From Nocardioides halotolerans DSM 19273 (lineage in GTDB: Bacteria > Actinomycetota > Actinomycetes > Propionibacteriales > Nocardioidaceae): a stretch of 53,129 bases of DNA. The DNA lies in assembly GCF_000422805.1 (NCBI RefSeq), contig NZ_AUGT01000030.1:1-53129 (forward strand). The letters are read 5' to 3'. Positions within the stretch are counted from its first letter, which is position 1, and every line of letters begins with the position of its first letter. Positions 16,509 through 27,133 of the stretch are shown piece after piece. Under the pieces are notes generated by a model, which did not search any database, had not been told where the DNA came from, and saw only the letters and a program-made list of their open reading frames with translations. The position numbers and the translations under genes were made by a program.

Positions 16509-17206
16509 GTGCGCAGTATTGCGCCGCGCGAGGGCAGCAGCCCCTCGTGCCGGGCCACGGCAGTGGCCGCCACGATCGTGAGCCCGATGCAGGCCGCGTT
16601 GGTGACCGGCACGACGATCCCCTTCGCCAGCACGAAGGTGGTCAGCGGCTGGCTGACCAGCAGCGTGAACACCGCCGCCGCCTTGGCCAGCAGCGCGGTG
16701 GCCCACAGCAGCGTGAGGCGCCGGAACAGCCTCCTGATGCCGGGTCGCGCGTGCAGCTCGTCGGTGAGCGGATAGAAGTCGCCGGCCAGCCGCGTCACCA
16801 CCGGTCGGGCGGTCATCGCCGAGGCCAGGAACGCGGTCCCGATCAGCAGGTCGGTCAGGACCGGCTGCAGGAAGTAGATGAACGTGCTCTGCGCCGCGAG
16901 GGCCACGATCGTCCGGAGCGTGAGCACGCCCGCGGTCAGCAGGAGCATCCCCGACGTGCGCCGGCCGGTCAGCGCCCGGACCGCGATGGCGCCGTAGGAC
17001 CAGATCAGCGCGCCGCCGATCGCGGGCCAGATCCCGGCGCTCACGAACAGGGTGTAGAAGACGATGCCCGGGACCACGCACGCGACGAGCAGGTTGAGCC
17101 CGACCCTGCGCAGCACCATCCGCAGCTGCGGGTGGACAGGCCCCTGCTCGACCTCCACCGCGGCCTGCGGCAGAGGTGCAGTCGCAGGGAGGTCGAGCAG
17201 GGCCAT
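16466..17206 (-). CDS. VC0807-family integral membrane protein
   Basis: A 246-residue polytopic membrane protein with about six hydrophobic helices, matching the VC0807-like family ([70 protein letters not shown]). The function of the family is unknown. Its last 43 bp overlap the start of acdS. The 185-bp gap to pgm (17207-17391) holds no recognisable gene. Confidence 0.75.
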   Translation of the reverse strand: MALLDLPATAPLPQAAVEVEQGPVHPQLRMVLRRVGLNLLVACVVPGIVFYTLFVSAGIWPAIGGALIWSYGAIAVRALTGRRTSGMLLLTAGVLTLRTIVALAAQSTFIYFLQPVLTDLLIGTAFLASAMTARPVVTRLAGDFYPLTDELHARPGIRRLFRRLTLLWATALLAKAAAVFTLLVSQPLTTFVLAKGIVVPVTNAACIGLTIVAATAVARHEGLLPSRGAILRTWHSRHSRTSPATR

Positions 17207-17391
17207 GACAGAAATGACACCCGACGAGGCGGGCTCCCGGGGCGGCTTCGCCCGGACTCAGCCCGTCTCGACCCGAACTGAGCCGGGTGGTCCAGCGGCG
17301 TCCTCGTCAATTGGGACGATGCCGACGGTTCGGCCACGCGCGTGGGTGTCCGGCGGCTAGTCTCCCGCGCCCTCGGCGGCATGATGGCCTC

Positions 17392-19040
<1,649 letters not shown>

Positions 19041-19044
<4 letters not shown>

Positions 19045-19101
19045 TCCGTGATTCAACGGCCCTCGATCCCCACCTCTCGGGCCCCTTGGGTCACGGACTA
19101 C
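19041..19101. terminator. Large nested inverted repeat between convergent genes
   Basis: Perfect 11-bp arms GTAGTCCGTGA (19041-19051) and TCACGGACTAC (19091-19101) enclose an inner 5-bp stem, GGCCC (19058-19062) with GGGCC (19079-19083). It begins at the pgm stop codon and ends 14 bp before the opposing gene's stop. It probably ends transcription in both directions, although no T-run follows. Confidence 0.5.
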
Positions 19102-19114
19102 CCCGGCAGGCCGG

Positions 19115-19513
19115 TCAGAGGTGGTCGGGCACGACCAGCGCGTCGGGGTCGGCCCGGGGCGGCAGCGCCTGGAGCGCGGTGCGCAGCAGCGCGACCCGGG
19201 CCTCGACGACCACCCGCCGCTTGACGTCCTTGAGGCCGGGCTCGAGCCGCTCCTCGACCGCGGTGCGCAGCTGCGCGTCGGAGAACGTCGGCCGGTTGCC
19301 GGGCGCCACCTCGACGTCGGGCAGGCCGACCAGCACCGGCAGCAGCTGGTCGCCGAGGCCGTCGAGCAGCTGGAACCGCTGGAACTTCGTGAGCGCGTCC
19401 CACGCCTCGTCGGCCGTCCGCTGCTTCTTGCGCACCGTCTTGTCCTGGACCGCCAGCACGTTCTTGGCCGCGCCCTCCAGGGCGAGGGTCAGCTCCCTCT
19501 CGGTGAACCTCAC
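19115..19513 (-). CDS. Hypothetical protein, third gene of the AlaX/ATP-grasp operon
   Basis: A 132-residue, charged, mostly helical soluble protein (RFTERELTLALEGAAKNVLA at the N-terminus, then VRKKQRTADEAWDALTKFQ). I do not recognise the family. It starts at a GTG overlapping the stop of the ATP-grasp-like gene (GTGA) and has normal coding bias, so it is real and co-translated. A small partner or accessory of the ATP-grasp protein is the likeliest role (inference). Confidence 0.7.
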   Translation of the reverse strand: MRFTERELTLALEGAAKNVLAVQDKTVRKKQRTADEAWDALTKFQRFQLLDGLGDQLLPVLVGLPDVEVAPGNRPTFSDAQLRTAVEERLEPGLKDVKRRVVVEARVALLRTALQALPPRADPDALVVPDHL

Positions 19514-20748
19514 GTGACCAGCCCGACCTGGTCGGAGGCCCACAGCCCGACGAGCCCGCGGAAGTGGGCGAGGAACTGCTCCTGCTCGTGCGGGGGGTAC
19601 GTCGCGGCGACGGTGTCGCGGAGGAGACGGTCGAAGTCGTCGCTCGTGACCCACTCGAGCACCGCCTCGGGCAGGTGCGCGAGGTGCCGGCTCGACCACT
19701 CCCAGTAGCGCTCGGTCTCGAAGTGCTCGTCGGCCAGGGCGAGGTAGCGGCCCAGCTTGTCGTCGAAGGACAGCGACGCGTCGTCGGCGACCTCGAAGTA
19801 GCGGCTGGTCTGCAGGTCGACCGCCGACCTCCGGCCGTTGACCACGCAGTAGGTGGCCCACCGCACCAGCGCGGTGATCGCCCACGGGAAGTAGTAGTGG
19901 AGCGAGGTGACCGAGACGTCGGGGCAGGCGTTGGCGTAGTCGATCGGGTGCACGTCGTCGCCGACCACGAGCATCTCGCAGGAGTTGAACTCCCAGCGGA
20001 AGAACGCGTTGACGATCCTCGACGTCGCCACCGTCTGCCGTCCCGCCGCCTCGGAGAGGAAGCCGTGGTTGACGGCGTAGCGCAGGTGCATCGGCTGGTC
20101 GGGCCGGAAGTCCATCACCATCGTCTCGGGGCCGATGGACAGCGCCCGCGCGAAGTGCTCGTAGTCGACGGTCGCCTGCAGGTGCATCAGCATCTCGCCG
20201 GACTCGTCGTAGGCGCGGTGCAGGTCGTCGCGGCCCTCGATCCGGGAGACTCCGCGCCAGGCCCCGCCGTCGAACGGCTTCATGTAGAGCGGGTAGCCGA
20301 GCTCCTCGGCGAGCCGGTCGAGGTCGAAGTCGCGGTTGTAGCGCTCGGACGTGTAGGCCCACCTCACGTTGTCGACGGGGTTCTTGTAGGGCACGAGCGT
20401 CGTCGGCGGCACCTTGAACCCCATCCGGACCAGCGCGCAGTAGGCGCTGTGCTTCTCCATCGACTGGAACGTGAACGGGCTGTTGAGCAGGTAGGTGCCG
20501 TTGACCAGCGCGGCCTTCTTCAGCCACTCGCGCGGGTGGTAGTACCAGTGCGCGAGCCGGTCGATCACGAGCTCGGTGCGCACCGGGTCGTCGAGGTGGA
20601 AGGGCTCGATGGTGAGGCGCTCGCTCGACACGGTGTGCGTCTCGCCCCCCACGTCGAGCGGCCCGACCCGGCGCAGGATCTCCTCGAACGCGCGCGGCCA
20701 GTCCTCCTCGGCACCCAGCAGCAGCCCGATGAGATGGTCCTTCGTCAT
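19510..20748 (-). CDS. ATP-grasp-like protein of unknown substrate
   Basis: A 412-residue protein. The middle looks like an ATP-grasp ligase: a lid segment before ELGYPLYMKPFDGGAWRGVSRI (nucleotide-binding Lys-Pro, about residues 170-190), then VMDFRPDQP and YANACPDVS, which could supply Asp/Asn metal ligands. The N-terminus (PREWLKKAALVNGTYLLNSP) resembles the name-and-substrate domain seen in peptide-type ligases. What is joined is unknown. It is coupled by ATGA to the AlaX-like gene upstream and by GTGA to the 132-residue protein downstream. Confidence 0.65.
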   Translation of the reverse strand: MTKDHLIGLLLGAEEDWPRAFEEILRRVGPLDVGGETHTVSSERLTIEPFHLDDPVRTELVIDRLAHWYYHPREWLKKAALVNGTYLLNSPFTFQSMEKHSAYCALVRMGFKVPPTTLVPYKNPVDNVRWAYTSERYNRDFDLDRLAEELGYPLYMKPFDGGAWRGVSRIEGRDDLHRAYDESGEMLMHLQATVDYEHFARALSIGPETMVMDFRPDQPMHLRYAVNHGFLSEAAGRQTVATSRIVNAFFRWEFNSCEMLVVGDDVHPIDYANACPDVSVTSLHYYFPWAITALVRWATYCVVNGRRSAVDLQTSRYFEVADDASLSFDDKLGRYLALADEHFETERYWEWSSRHLAHLPEAVLEWVTSDDFDRLLRDTVAATYPPHEQEQFLAHFRGLVGLWASDQVGLVT

Positions 20749-21527
20749 GCGGTGTCTCCCTGGGCGTCGACCACTTCGATCCGGATCCGCTTGTTGTCCT
20801 TGCCCTTGCTCTCGGTGCCCACGACCCGGACGCCGCCAACCTCGGCCGTCGACAGCACGTGCGTCCCGCCGTCGGCCTGCCGGTCGAGGCCGACGATGTC
20901 GATGACCCGGAGCGGGTCGATCTCCTGCGGGATCAGGTTGGCCGAGGTCCGGATCAGCGCCGGGTCGGCGTCGGCGAGGCTGCGCGGGAGGAAGTCGACG
21001 ACGATCTCGTGCGCCCTGGCGATCTCCTCGTTGATGCGCCGCTCGACCTGGCTGCCGAGCTCGGTGGACATCTCCGGGAAGGGGAAGTCGAGCCGCCCCT
21101 TCATCGGCTCCATGTTGCCGCCGGTCACGGGGATCGAGTAGTCGGCCCAGATCACCCCGCACAGGATGTGCAGCGCCGTGTGGGTCCGCATCAGCCGGTG
21201 CCGGCGGTCCCAGTCGATCTCCCCCTGCACCTCCGCGCCGACCGCGGGGAGCTCGCCGGCGTCCGGCGCGAGGGTGTGCCAGATCGTGCCGCGCTCACGG
21301 CGTACGCCGGTCACGGCGAGCGCGCCCGCCGCCGTCTGCAAGGTGCCGGTGTCGCTGGGCTGTCCGCCGCCGACCGGGTAGAACGCCGTCCGCGAGAGCG
21401 CGATCCGCCCGCCCTCGTGGTCGACCTCGGTGATCGTCGCGTCGAACTCGGTGCGGTAGGCGTCGACCGCGAACAGCTCGGTCTCGGCCAGCCCTGGTGG
21501 CGGCGGGTTGGTCCCGGGAACTCCCAT
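20745..21527 (-). CDS. AlaX-like alanyl-tRNA editing protein
   Basis: About 260 residues, of the free-standing AlaX family that hydrolyses mischarged Ser- or Gly-tRNA(Ala). The N-terminal beta domain (TAFYPVGGGQPSDTG) and the zinc motif HTALH (His 116 and His 120) are clear. The second zinc motif, normally Cys-Gly-Gly-Thr-His, reads DGGTH (Asp 219, His 223), so the cysteine ligand is replaced. I prefer ATG 21527, with the -10-like TAGGCA six bases upstream; GTG 21533 is the alternative. First gene of a three-gene coupled operon, divergent from an aminotransferase. Confidence 0.8.
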   Translation of the reverse strand: MGVPGTNPPPPGLAETELFAVDAYRTEFDATITEVDHEGGRIALSRTAFYPVGGGQPSDTGTLQTAAGALAVTGVRRERGTIWHTLAPDAGELPAVGAEVQGEIDWDRRHRLMRTHTALHILCGVIWADYSIPVTGGNMEPMKGRLDFPFPEMSTELGSQVERRINEEIARAHEIVVDFLPRSLADADPALIRTSANLIPQEIDPLRVIDIVGLDRQADGGTHVLSTAEVGGVRVVGTESKGKDNKRIRIEVVDAQGDTA

Positions 21528-21563
21528 GGACACTGCCTAGCAGACCTGTGGCAACCTGCGGGA

Positions 21564-22685
21564 GTGACCCTTCCGCGCCCCGACGTCGATCCCGACGGTC
21601 TGCTCGAGTACTCCGTCGTCTTCACCGACCGGTCCCTCAACCACATGTCGCAGCGCTTCGTCGGGGTGATGCAGGACGTGATGGACGTCCTCCGCACGAC
21701 GTACGCCGCCCACACGGTCGCCGTCGTGCCCGGCGGCGGCACCTACGCGATGGAGGCCGTCGCCCGGCAGCTCGCGACCGGCCGGCGCTGCCTGGTCGTG
21801 CGCAACGGCCTGTTCTCCTACCGCTGGTCGCAGATCTTCGACGCCGGGTCGGTGGCGGCCGCGGCGACGGTGTGCAGCGCCCGCCAGGTGGCCGACGAGC
21901 CGCAGGCGCCCTGGGTCCCGGCGCCCGTCGACGAGGTGGTCGCGGCGATCGAGCGCGAGCGTCCCGAGGTGGTGTTCGCCGCGCACGTCGAGACCGCCGC
22001 GGGCATGCTCCTGCCCGACGACTACGTCCGCGCGCTCGCGACGGCGACCCACGACGTGGGCGGGCTGCTCGTCCTCGACTGCATCGCCTCGGGCGCCCTG
22101 TGGGTCGACATGACCGACCTCGGCGTCGACGTCCTGCTCAGCGCCCCGCAGAAGGGGTGGAGCGGGTCGCCGTGCGCGGGCTACGTGATGCTCGGCGAGG
22201 CCGGCCGCGAGCGGGTCATGTCGACGACCTCGACCAGCTTCGCCGTCGACCTGCAGAAGTGGCTGACGATCAGCGAGGCCTACACGCAGGGGCAGACGCC
22301 GTACCACGCCACGATGCCGACCGACACGCTCGCGCACGACGCCGAGCTCATGCTGCTGACCCGCGACGCCGGTCTCGACCGGCTGCGCGAGGCGCAGACC
22401 TCGCTCGGCGCGCGGGTGCGCGCCCTGCTGGCCGAGCGCGGCTTCCCGTCGGTCGCGGCCGCGGAGTACGCCGCCCCGAGCGTGGTCGTGTCCTACACCG
22501 AGGACCCCGACATCCGCAGCGGCGCGACGCTCAAGCAGCGCGGGATGCAGGTCGCGGCCGGCGTGCCGCTGATGTGCGGGGAGCGCGACGACTTCTCGAC
22601 GTTCCGGCTCGGGCTCTTCGGGCTCGACAAGCTCACCGACGTCGACGGCACCGTGGAGCGGCTCGCAGCGCACCTCGACTCCTGA
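21564..22685 (+). CDS. Class V aminotransferase (alanine-glyoxylate/serine-pyruvate type)
   Basis: A 373-residue PLP fold-type I aminotransferase. PGGGTYAMEAVARQL near residue 55, LLVLDCIASGALWVDM (Asp holding the pyridine nitrogen) and SAPQKGWSGSP (Schiff-base Lys) are the class V hallmarks. Amino donor and acceptor cannot be fixed. GTG 21564 follows GCGGGA; the divergent AlaX-like gene begins 37 bp away. The flavoenzyme gene starts two bases after its stop, so they form an operon. Confidence 0.85.
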   Translation: MTLPRPDVDPDGLLEYSVVFTDRSLNHMSQRFVGVMQDVMDVLRTTYAAHTVAVVPGGGTYAMEAVARQLATGRRCLVVRNGLFSYRWSQIFDAGSVAAAATVCSARQVADEPQAPWVPAPVDEVVAAIERERPEVVFAAHVETAAGMLLPDDYVRALATATHDVGGLLVLDCIASGALWVDMTDLGVDVLLSAPQKGWSGSPCAGYVMLGEAGRERVMSTTSTSFAVDLQKWLTISEAYTQGQTPYHATMPTDTLAHDAELMLLTRDAGLDRLREAQTSLGARVRALLAERGFPSVAAAEYAAPSVVVSYTEDPDIRSGATLKQRGMQVAAGVPLMCGERDDFSTFRLGLFGLDKLTDVDGTVERLAAHLDS

Positions 22686-22687
22686 CC

Positions 22688-24643
22688 GTGAGCGCGCTGT
22701 TCACGCCGCTGCGGATCGGCACCTTCGAGGTCGCGAACCGCCTCATGCAGGCGGCGCACTCCAAGCAGTACTCCGACCGGGTCGAGTCCGACCGCGAGAC
22801 GGCGTACTTCGTGAGGCGCGCCGAGGGCGGCTGCGCGCTGTTCGTCGCGGGCAACCACCTCGTCGACCCGAGCGGCTCGATCCGGCACTTCCAGGACGCG
22901 TTCGACCCGCGCTCGGTCGAGGCGAACCGCCGGCTGACCGACGCCGTGCACCAGGCCGGCGCCCGCATCCTGGTGCAGCTCAACCACCACGGCGCCCAGA
23001 CCCAGCCCGACGGCCCGGTCGGCCCGCGGCCGGCGTACGCCCCCTCGCGGGTCGTCTCGCCCGCCACCGGTCACGCGACCACCGCGATGACCCCGGCCGA
23101 CATCGCCCGGCTCGTCGAGTCGTGGGCGCGCTGCGCGGAGCTCGCGCGGCGGGGCGGGTTCGACGGCGTCGAGCTGCACCTGGCGCACGGCTACCTACTG
23201 CACCAGTTCCTCTCCCCGCTCTACAACCTGCGGTCCGACGCGTATGGCGGCGACCTCGACGGCCGCACCCGGTTCCCCCGCGAGGTGCTGGCGGCCGTGC
23301 GGGCCAGGGTGGGCGACGACTTCACGGTCGGCATCCGCGTGGTGGCCGACGAGCGGCACCCGCGCGGGCTCGGCCCCGCCGACTGCCGCGAGGTCATCGC
23401 GCGGCTGCGCGCCGAGGCTCGCGTCGACTTCGTCGACCTCGCGGCGGGCGGCTACCACAACGTGCACTTCGTGTTCGCGCCGTCGGGGGTGCCGGCGCCG
23501 TGGCTGCGCGAGGAGGTGGCGGCGGTCAAGGCGGCCAACCCCGACCTGCCGGTCTTCGGCGTCGGAGCGGTCGCGTCGGTCGAGGAGGCCGCCGAGGTCG
23601 TCGACTCCGGCGTCGCGGACATGGTGGCGCTCACGCGGGCGCAGCTCGCCGACCCCGACCTGGCGACCAAGCTGCGCGAGGGGCGGCACGCCGAGATCGC
23701 GCACTGCATCCGGCTCAACCAGGGCTGCCTGGGCCGCGGCAGCCGGGGCCTGCCCGTCTCGTGCACGGTGAACCCGGTGGCCGGCCGCGAGCGGGAGCGG
23801 CCGCCCCGGCCGCCGACCTCCTCGCCCCGTCGTTGGGTGGTGGTAGGTGGTGGCCCGGCCGGCATGCGGGCCACGGTCGAGCTGGCACGCGACGGCCACG
23901 AGGTGGTGCTGCTCGAGCGGGCCGCCGAGCTCGGCGGGCAGCTGCTCCGTGCGCGACGCGTGCCCGGTCGCGAGAGCGTGGACCTGCTGCTCCGGGACCT
24001 GCTGCGCGACCTCGCGGCCGCGGGTGTCGAGGTGCGGCTCGGAATTTCCTCCACTGTGGAGGCGATCCGGGACCTCGGCGCCGACGAGGTCGTCGTCGCC
24101 ACCGGCGCCCGCGCGCCGAGCGGCACGTCGCTCGCGGCCGGCGGCACCTGGGCCGACGGCGTGCCGCACGACGTCGTCGACGCGTTCGCCGCGCTCGACG
24201 ACCCGACCGCGCTCGGGCGGCGGGTCGTGGTGGTCGACTCCGACGGGACGTCGTACGCCTCGGGGGTCGTGCAGTCGCTGCTCGGGCCGGACCGTGAGGT
24301 CGAGGTGGTCACCGTCTTCGAGTCGCTGTTCCCCCACGTCGGCAGCGGCTACGACCGGCAGCTCCTCCTCGAGCGGCTCGGGTCGGCGTCGTTCGGCAGG
24401 AGCGTCCACCACGTCGTCGAGTCGTGGGCGGGCGGCGAGCTCACGGTCTGCGACGCGCTCACCGGCGCGCGCGGCACGATCCGCGGTGTCGACACCGTCG
24501 TCGCGGTCGAGCCGCGCGAGTCCGTGCTCCCCGAGGGGCTGGCGTCGGCGCACGTGATCGGGGACGCGCTCGCGCCGCGCACGATCGACGCCGCGATCTT
24601 CGACGCGGTCGAGCTCGCCTACGCGGCTCAGGTGCCGCAGTAG
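22688..24643 (+). CDS. Old-yellow-enzyme / TMADH-like FMN-FAD oxidoreductase
   Basis: A 651-residue protein with the layout of trimethylamine dehydrogenase and 2,4-dienoyl-CoA reductase: an N-terminal FMN TIM barrel ([27 protein letters not shown]), an iron-sulfur loop, and a C-terminal FAD/NAD(P) domain opening with [10 protein letters not shown] (about residue 383). The cluster loop normally reads C-x2-C-x3-C-x11-C; here it is Cys 340, Leu 343, Cys 347, Cys 359, so one ligand is missing. Substrate unknown. GTG start two bases after the aminotransferase stop. The 3' end overlaps selO by 16 bp. Confidence 0.85.
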   Translation: MSALFTPLRIGTFEVANRLMQAAHSKQYSDRVESDRETAYFVRRAEGGCALFVAGNHLVDPSGSIRHFQDAFDPRSVEANRRLTDAVHQAGARILVQLNHHGAQTQPDGPVGPRPAYAPSRVVSPATGHATTAMTPADIARLVESWARCAELARRGGFDGVELHLAHGYLLHQFLSPLYNLRSDAYGGDLDGRTRFPREVLAAVRARVGDDFTVGIRVVADERHPRGLGPADCREVIARLRAEARVDFVDLAAGGYHNVHFVFAPSGVPAPWLREEVAAVKAANPDLPVFGVGAVASVEEAAEVVDSGVADMVALTRAQLADPDLATKLREGRHAEIAHCIRLNQGCLGRGSRGLPVSCTVNPVAGRERERPPRPPTSSPRRWVVVGGGPAGMRATVELARDGHEVVLLERAAELGGQLLRARRVPGRESVDLLLRDLLRDLAAAGVEVRLGISSTVEAIRDLGADEVVVATGARAPSGTSLAAGGTWADGVPHDVVDAFAALDDPTALGRRVVVVDSDGTSYASGVVQSLLGPDREVEVVTVFESLFPHVGSGYDRQLLLERLGSASFGRSVHHVVESWAGGELTVCDALTGARGTIRGVDTVVAVEPRESVLPEGLASAHVIGDALAPRTIDAAIFDAVELAYAAQVPQ

Positions 24644-26115
24644 GTGACGTAGCGGCCGAAGTCCTCGGGCGCCTGCGCGGCGTAGCGCTCGAGCCCGGGG
24701 CGCTCGTCGTAGGGCCGGCGCACGGCCTCGAGCAGTCGCTCGACCGGAGCGAGGTCGCCGCCGGTGGCGGCGTCGAGGGCCTCCTCGACGAGGTGGTTGC
24801 GCGGCACGTAGACCGGGTTGACCCGGTCCATCGCGTCGGCGTCCGGCTCGAGCGCCAGCCAGCGCTCGGCCCACGCGTCGAACGCGACGAGGTCGAGCAC
24901 GGCGCCGCGGGCGGGCTCGGCGTCGCCGCGCGCCAGCCGCGCGAGCGAGCGGAAGAACGACGTGTGGTCGACGTGACCGCCCGTCATCAGCTCCTCGAGC
25001 TCCTCGAGCAGCGGGCGCAGCACCTGGTCGTCGAGGCCCTCCGGGAGCCCGAGCTTGGCGCGCATGCCGGCGGTCCACGCGTCGGCGTAGAGCCCGGCGA
25101 ACCGACCGAGCGACTCCTGGGCGATCGCGATCGCCGCCTCCTCGTCGGCGTCGAAGAGCGGCAGCATCGCCTCGGCCAGGCGGGCGAGGTTCCAGGACGC
25201 GACGGCCGGCTGGTTGCCGTAGGCGTAGCGGCCGCCCGTGTCGATCGACGAGAACACCGTCGCCGGGTCGTGGGCCTCGAGGAACGCGCAGGGTCCGTAG
25301 TCGATCGTCTCGCCGGAGATCGTCATGTTGTCGGTGTTCATCACGCCGTGCACGAAGCCGACCAGCATCCACGACGCGACCAGCTCGGCCTGCGCCGCGA
25401 CGACCGCGTCGTAGAGCGCGACGTACGGCGCATCGGCGTCCGCCGCATCGGGGTGGTGGCGGGCGATCGCGTGGTCGGCGAGTCGGCGGAGCACCTGGTC
25501 GTCACCCGCCTGGGCGCCGAGCGCGCGGGCGTACTGGAAGCTCCCGACGCGCAGGTGGCTCGAGGCGACGCGGGCCAGCACGGCGCCGGGCAGCACGGTC
25601 TCGCGCTGCACCGCGCGCCCGGTCGCGACCACGGCGAGCGACCGGGTGGTGGGGATGCCGAGGGCGTGCATCGCCTCGCTGACCACGTGCTCGCGCAGCA
25701 TCGGCCCGACCGCGGCCCGGCCGTCACCTCCGCGGGCGAACGGCGTGCGTCCCGACCCCTTGAGGTGCAGGTCGCGCAGCCGCCCGTCGGTGTCGGTGAG
25801 CTCGCCGAGCAGGAGCGCCCGCCCGTCCCCGAGACGGGGCGAGTAGCCGCCGAACTGGTGGCCGGCGTACCCCTGCGCGACCGGTGTCGCACCCGCCGGG
25901 ACCACGGTGCCGGTCAGCAGGCCGAGGCCCGACTCGGTGCGCAGTGCGACGGGATCGAGGCCGAGCCCGGTCGCGAGGTCCTCGGACAGCGCGAGCAGCC
26001 GCGCCTCGACGGCGTCCTCGGCGCGCCACGGCAGGGCGAGCTCGGGCAGCTCGTCGGCGAACCGGTGCTGGAGCGCGACGGGGAGCGCTGCGGGCGTGGA
26101 GATGGTCTCGGTCAT
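24628..26115 (-). CDS. selO: Protein adenylyltransferase SelO (YdiU family)
   Basis: A 495-residue pseudokinase-fold enzyme that transfers AMP to protein hydroxyls. The family run [20 protein letters not shown] near residue 81 is unmistakable, followed by [25 protein letters not shown] and IDYGPCAF, which holds the metal-binding Asp. The C-terminal tail ends YCGT, with cysteine where animal SelO has selenocysteine. ATG 26115 or the GTG codon just before it is the start. It lies 50 bp downstream of the DMT exporter gene, on the same strand. Confidence 0.93.
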   Translation of the reverse strand: MTETISTPAALPVALQHRFADELPELALPWRAEDAVEARLLALSEDLATGLGLDPVALRTESGLGLLTGTVVPAGATPVAQGYAGHQFGGYSPRLGDGRALLLGELTDTDGRLRDLHLKGSGRTPFARGGDGRAAVGPMLREHVVSEAMHALGIPTTRSLAVVATGRAVQRETVLPGAVLARVASSHLRVGSFQYARALGAQAGDDQVLRRLADHAIARHHPDAADADAPYVALYDAVVAAQAELVASWMLVGFVHGVMNTDNMTISGETIDYGPCAFLEAHDPATVFSSIDTGGRYAYGNQPAVASWNLARLAEAMLPLFDADEEAAIAIAQESLGRFAGLYADAWTAGMRAKLGLPEGLDDQVLRPLLEELEELMTGGHVDHTSFFRSLARLARGDAEPARGAVLDLVAFDAWAERWLALEPDADAMDRVNPVYVPRNHLVEEALDAATGGDLAPVERLLEAVRRPYDERPGLERYAAQAPEDFGRYVTYCGT

Positions 26116-26167
26116 CACTGGTCCAACAAGCGCGCGGCGTCGATGCTTCCGTGCATCAGCTGTCGAA

Positions 26168-27133
26168 TCACTGTGGCACAGGGGTCGGCCGCCGGGCGCC
26201 GAGCGACGCGATGGCGGCCACGATCAGGACCGCGCCGACCGTGCCGGCCGCGGTGAGGTGCTCGCCGAGGAGGAGGACGGCGATCAGCACCGCGGTCACC
26301 GGCTCCAGCAGGGTGGCGACCACGGCGGTGCGGCTGGGGGTGGTGCGCAGCCCGGCGAACAGCAGCACGTAGGCCAGCGCCATCGTGCCTACGCCGAGGT
26401 AGACGACGAGCAGCCAGGTCGTGCCGTCCGTGGTCGTCATGGTCTCCCCTCGGACGAGCGTCACGGCCAGCCCGCTCACCACCAGGACACCCGCGGCCAC
26501 GGTCATGGTCACCGTCGCGACGCTGACGGCGTCGTGACCCGTCGACAGCGGGCGGCCGAGCTCGGCGGACAGGGCGTACGCCGTGCCCGAGGCAAGGGAG
26601 GTCACGACGCCGAGGACCGGGTGTGAGGGGTCGCTGTCGCCGCCCCCGGCCACGCTGATCAGGACGAGCCCGGCCACCGCTGCACCCACCGTCAGGACCT
26701 GGCCGGGTGGCGGCCGTCGATGTGCTCGCGCGACATCTGCCACGAGCAGCAGGACCGGCGCCCACCCGAGGCACACGACGGTCGCGATGCTGACCCCGAC
26801 CGACACGACCGAGACGAAGAACAGCAGCATGAACGTCGCGGTCAGCACCCCGACGCTCACGGCACGCCACGGGTCCTCGGCCACGAGCGCGCGGCAGTGC
26901 GGCAGCCGTCGGGACGCGGCGACCGCGACCAGCAGCACCACGACCGCCGCCACGGCGCGGTAGGCGCCGACCATCCACACCGACAGCGAGGACCGGTCGT
27001 CGACGACGTCCACGACCGGCCCGATCGTGCCCCAGATCATCCCGGCGATGCAGACGAGCACCAGGCCGCGCCATGCCGACGGGTGGTGGGCGGGCTCGGA
27101 GGACACCCGCCGACTCTGGGGCACCGAGGTCAC
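26168..27133 (-). CDS. EamA/DMT-family transporter
   Basis: A 321-residue protein with ten predicted transmembrane helices in two EamA repeats ([20 protein letters not shown] opens the first; [19 protein letters not shown] the second), with the conserved [16 protein letters not shown] near residue 285. It is a drug/metabolite exporter whose substrate cannot be named. Its start overlaps the end of the UvrA-like gene by 4 bp (ATGA), so it is probably co-transcribed with it. Confidence 0.88.
   Translation of the reverse strand: MTSVPQSRRVSSEPAHHPSAWRGLVLVCIAGMIWGTIGPVVDVVDDRSSLSVWMVGAYRAVAAVVVLLVAVAASRRLPHCRALVAEDPWRAVSVGVLTATFMLLFFVSVVSVGVSIATVVCLGWAPVLLLVADVARAHRRPPPGQVLTVGAAVAGLVLISVAGGGDSDPSHPVLGVVTSLASGTAYALSAELGRPLSTGHDAVSVATVTMTVAAGVLVVSGLAVTLVRGETMTTTDGTTWLLVVYLGVGTMALAYVLLFAGLRTTPSRTAVVATLLEPVTAVLIAVLLLGEHLTAAGTVGAVLIVAAIASLGARRPTPVPQ

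Noticed and set aside
24628..26115. Selenoprotein reading of SelO
   Set aside because: The penultimate region reads Cys-Gly-Thr with an ordinary stop; no in-frame TGA followed by coding sequence.
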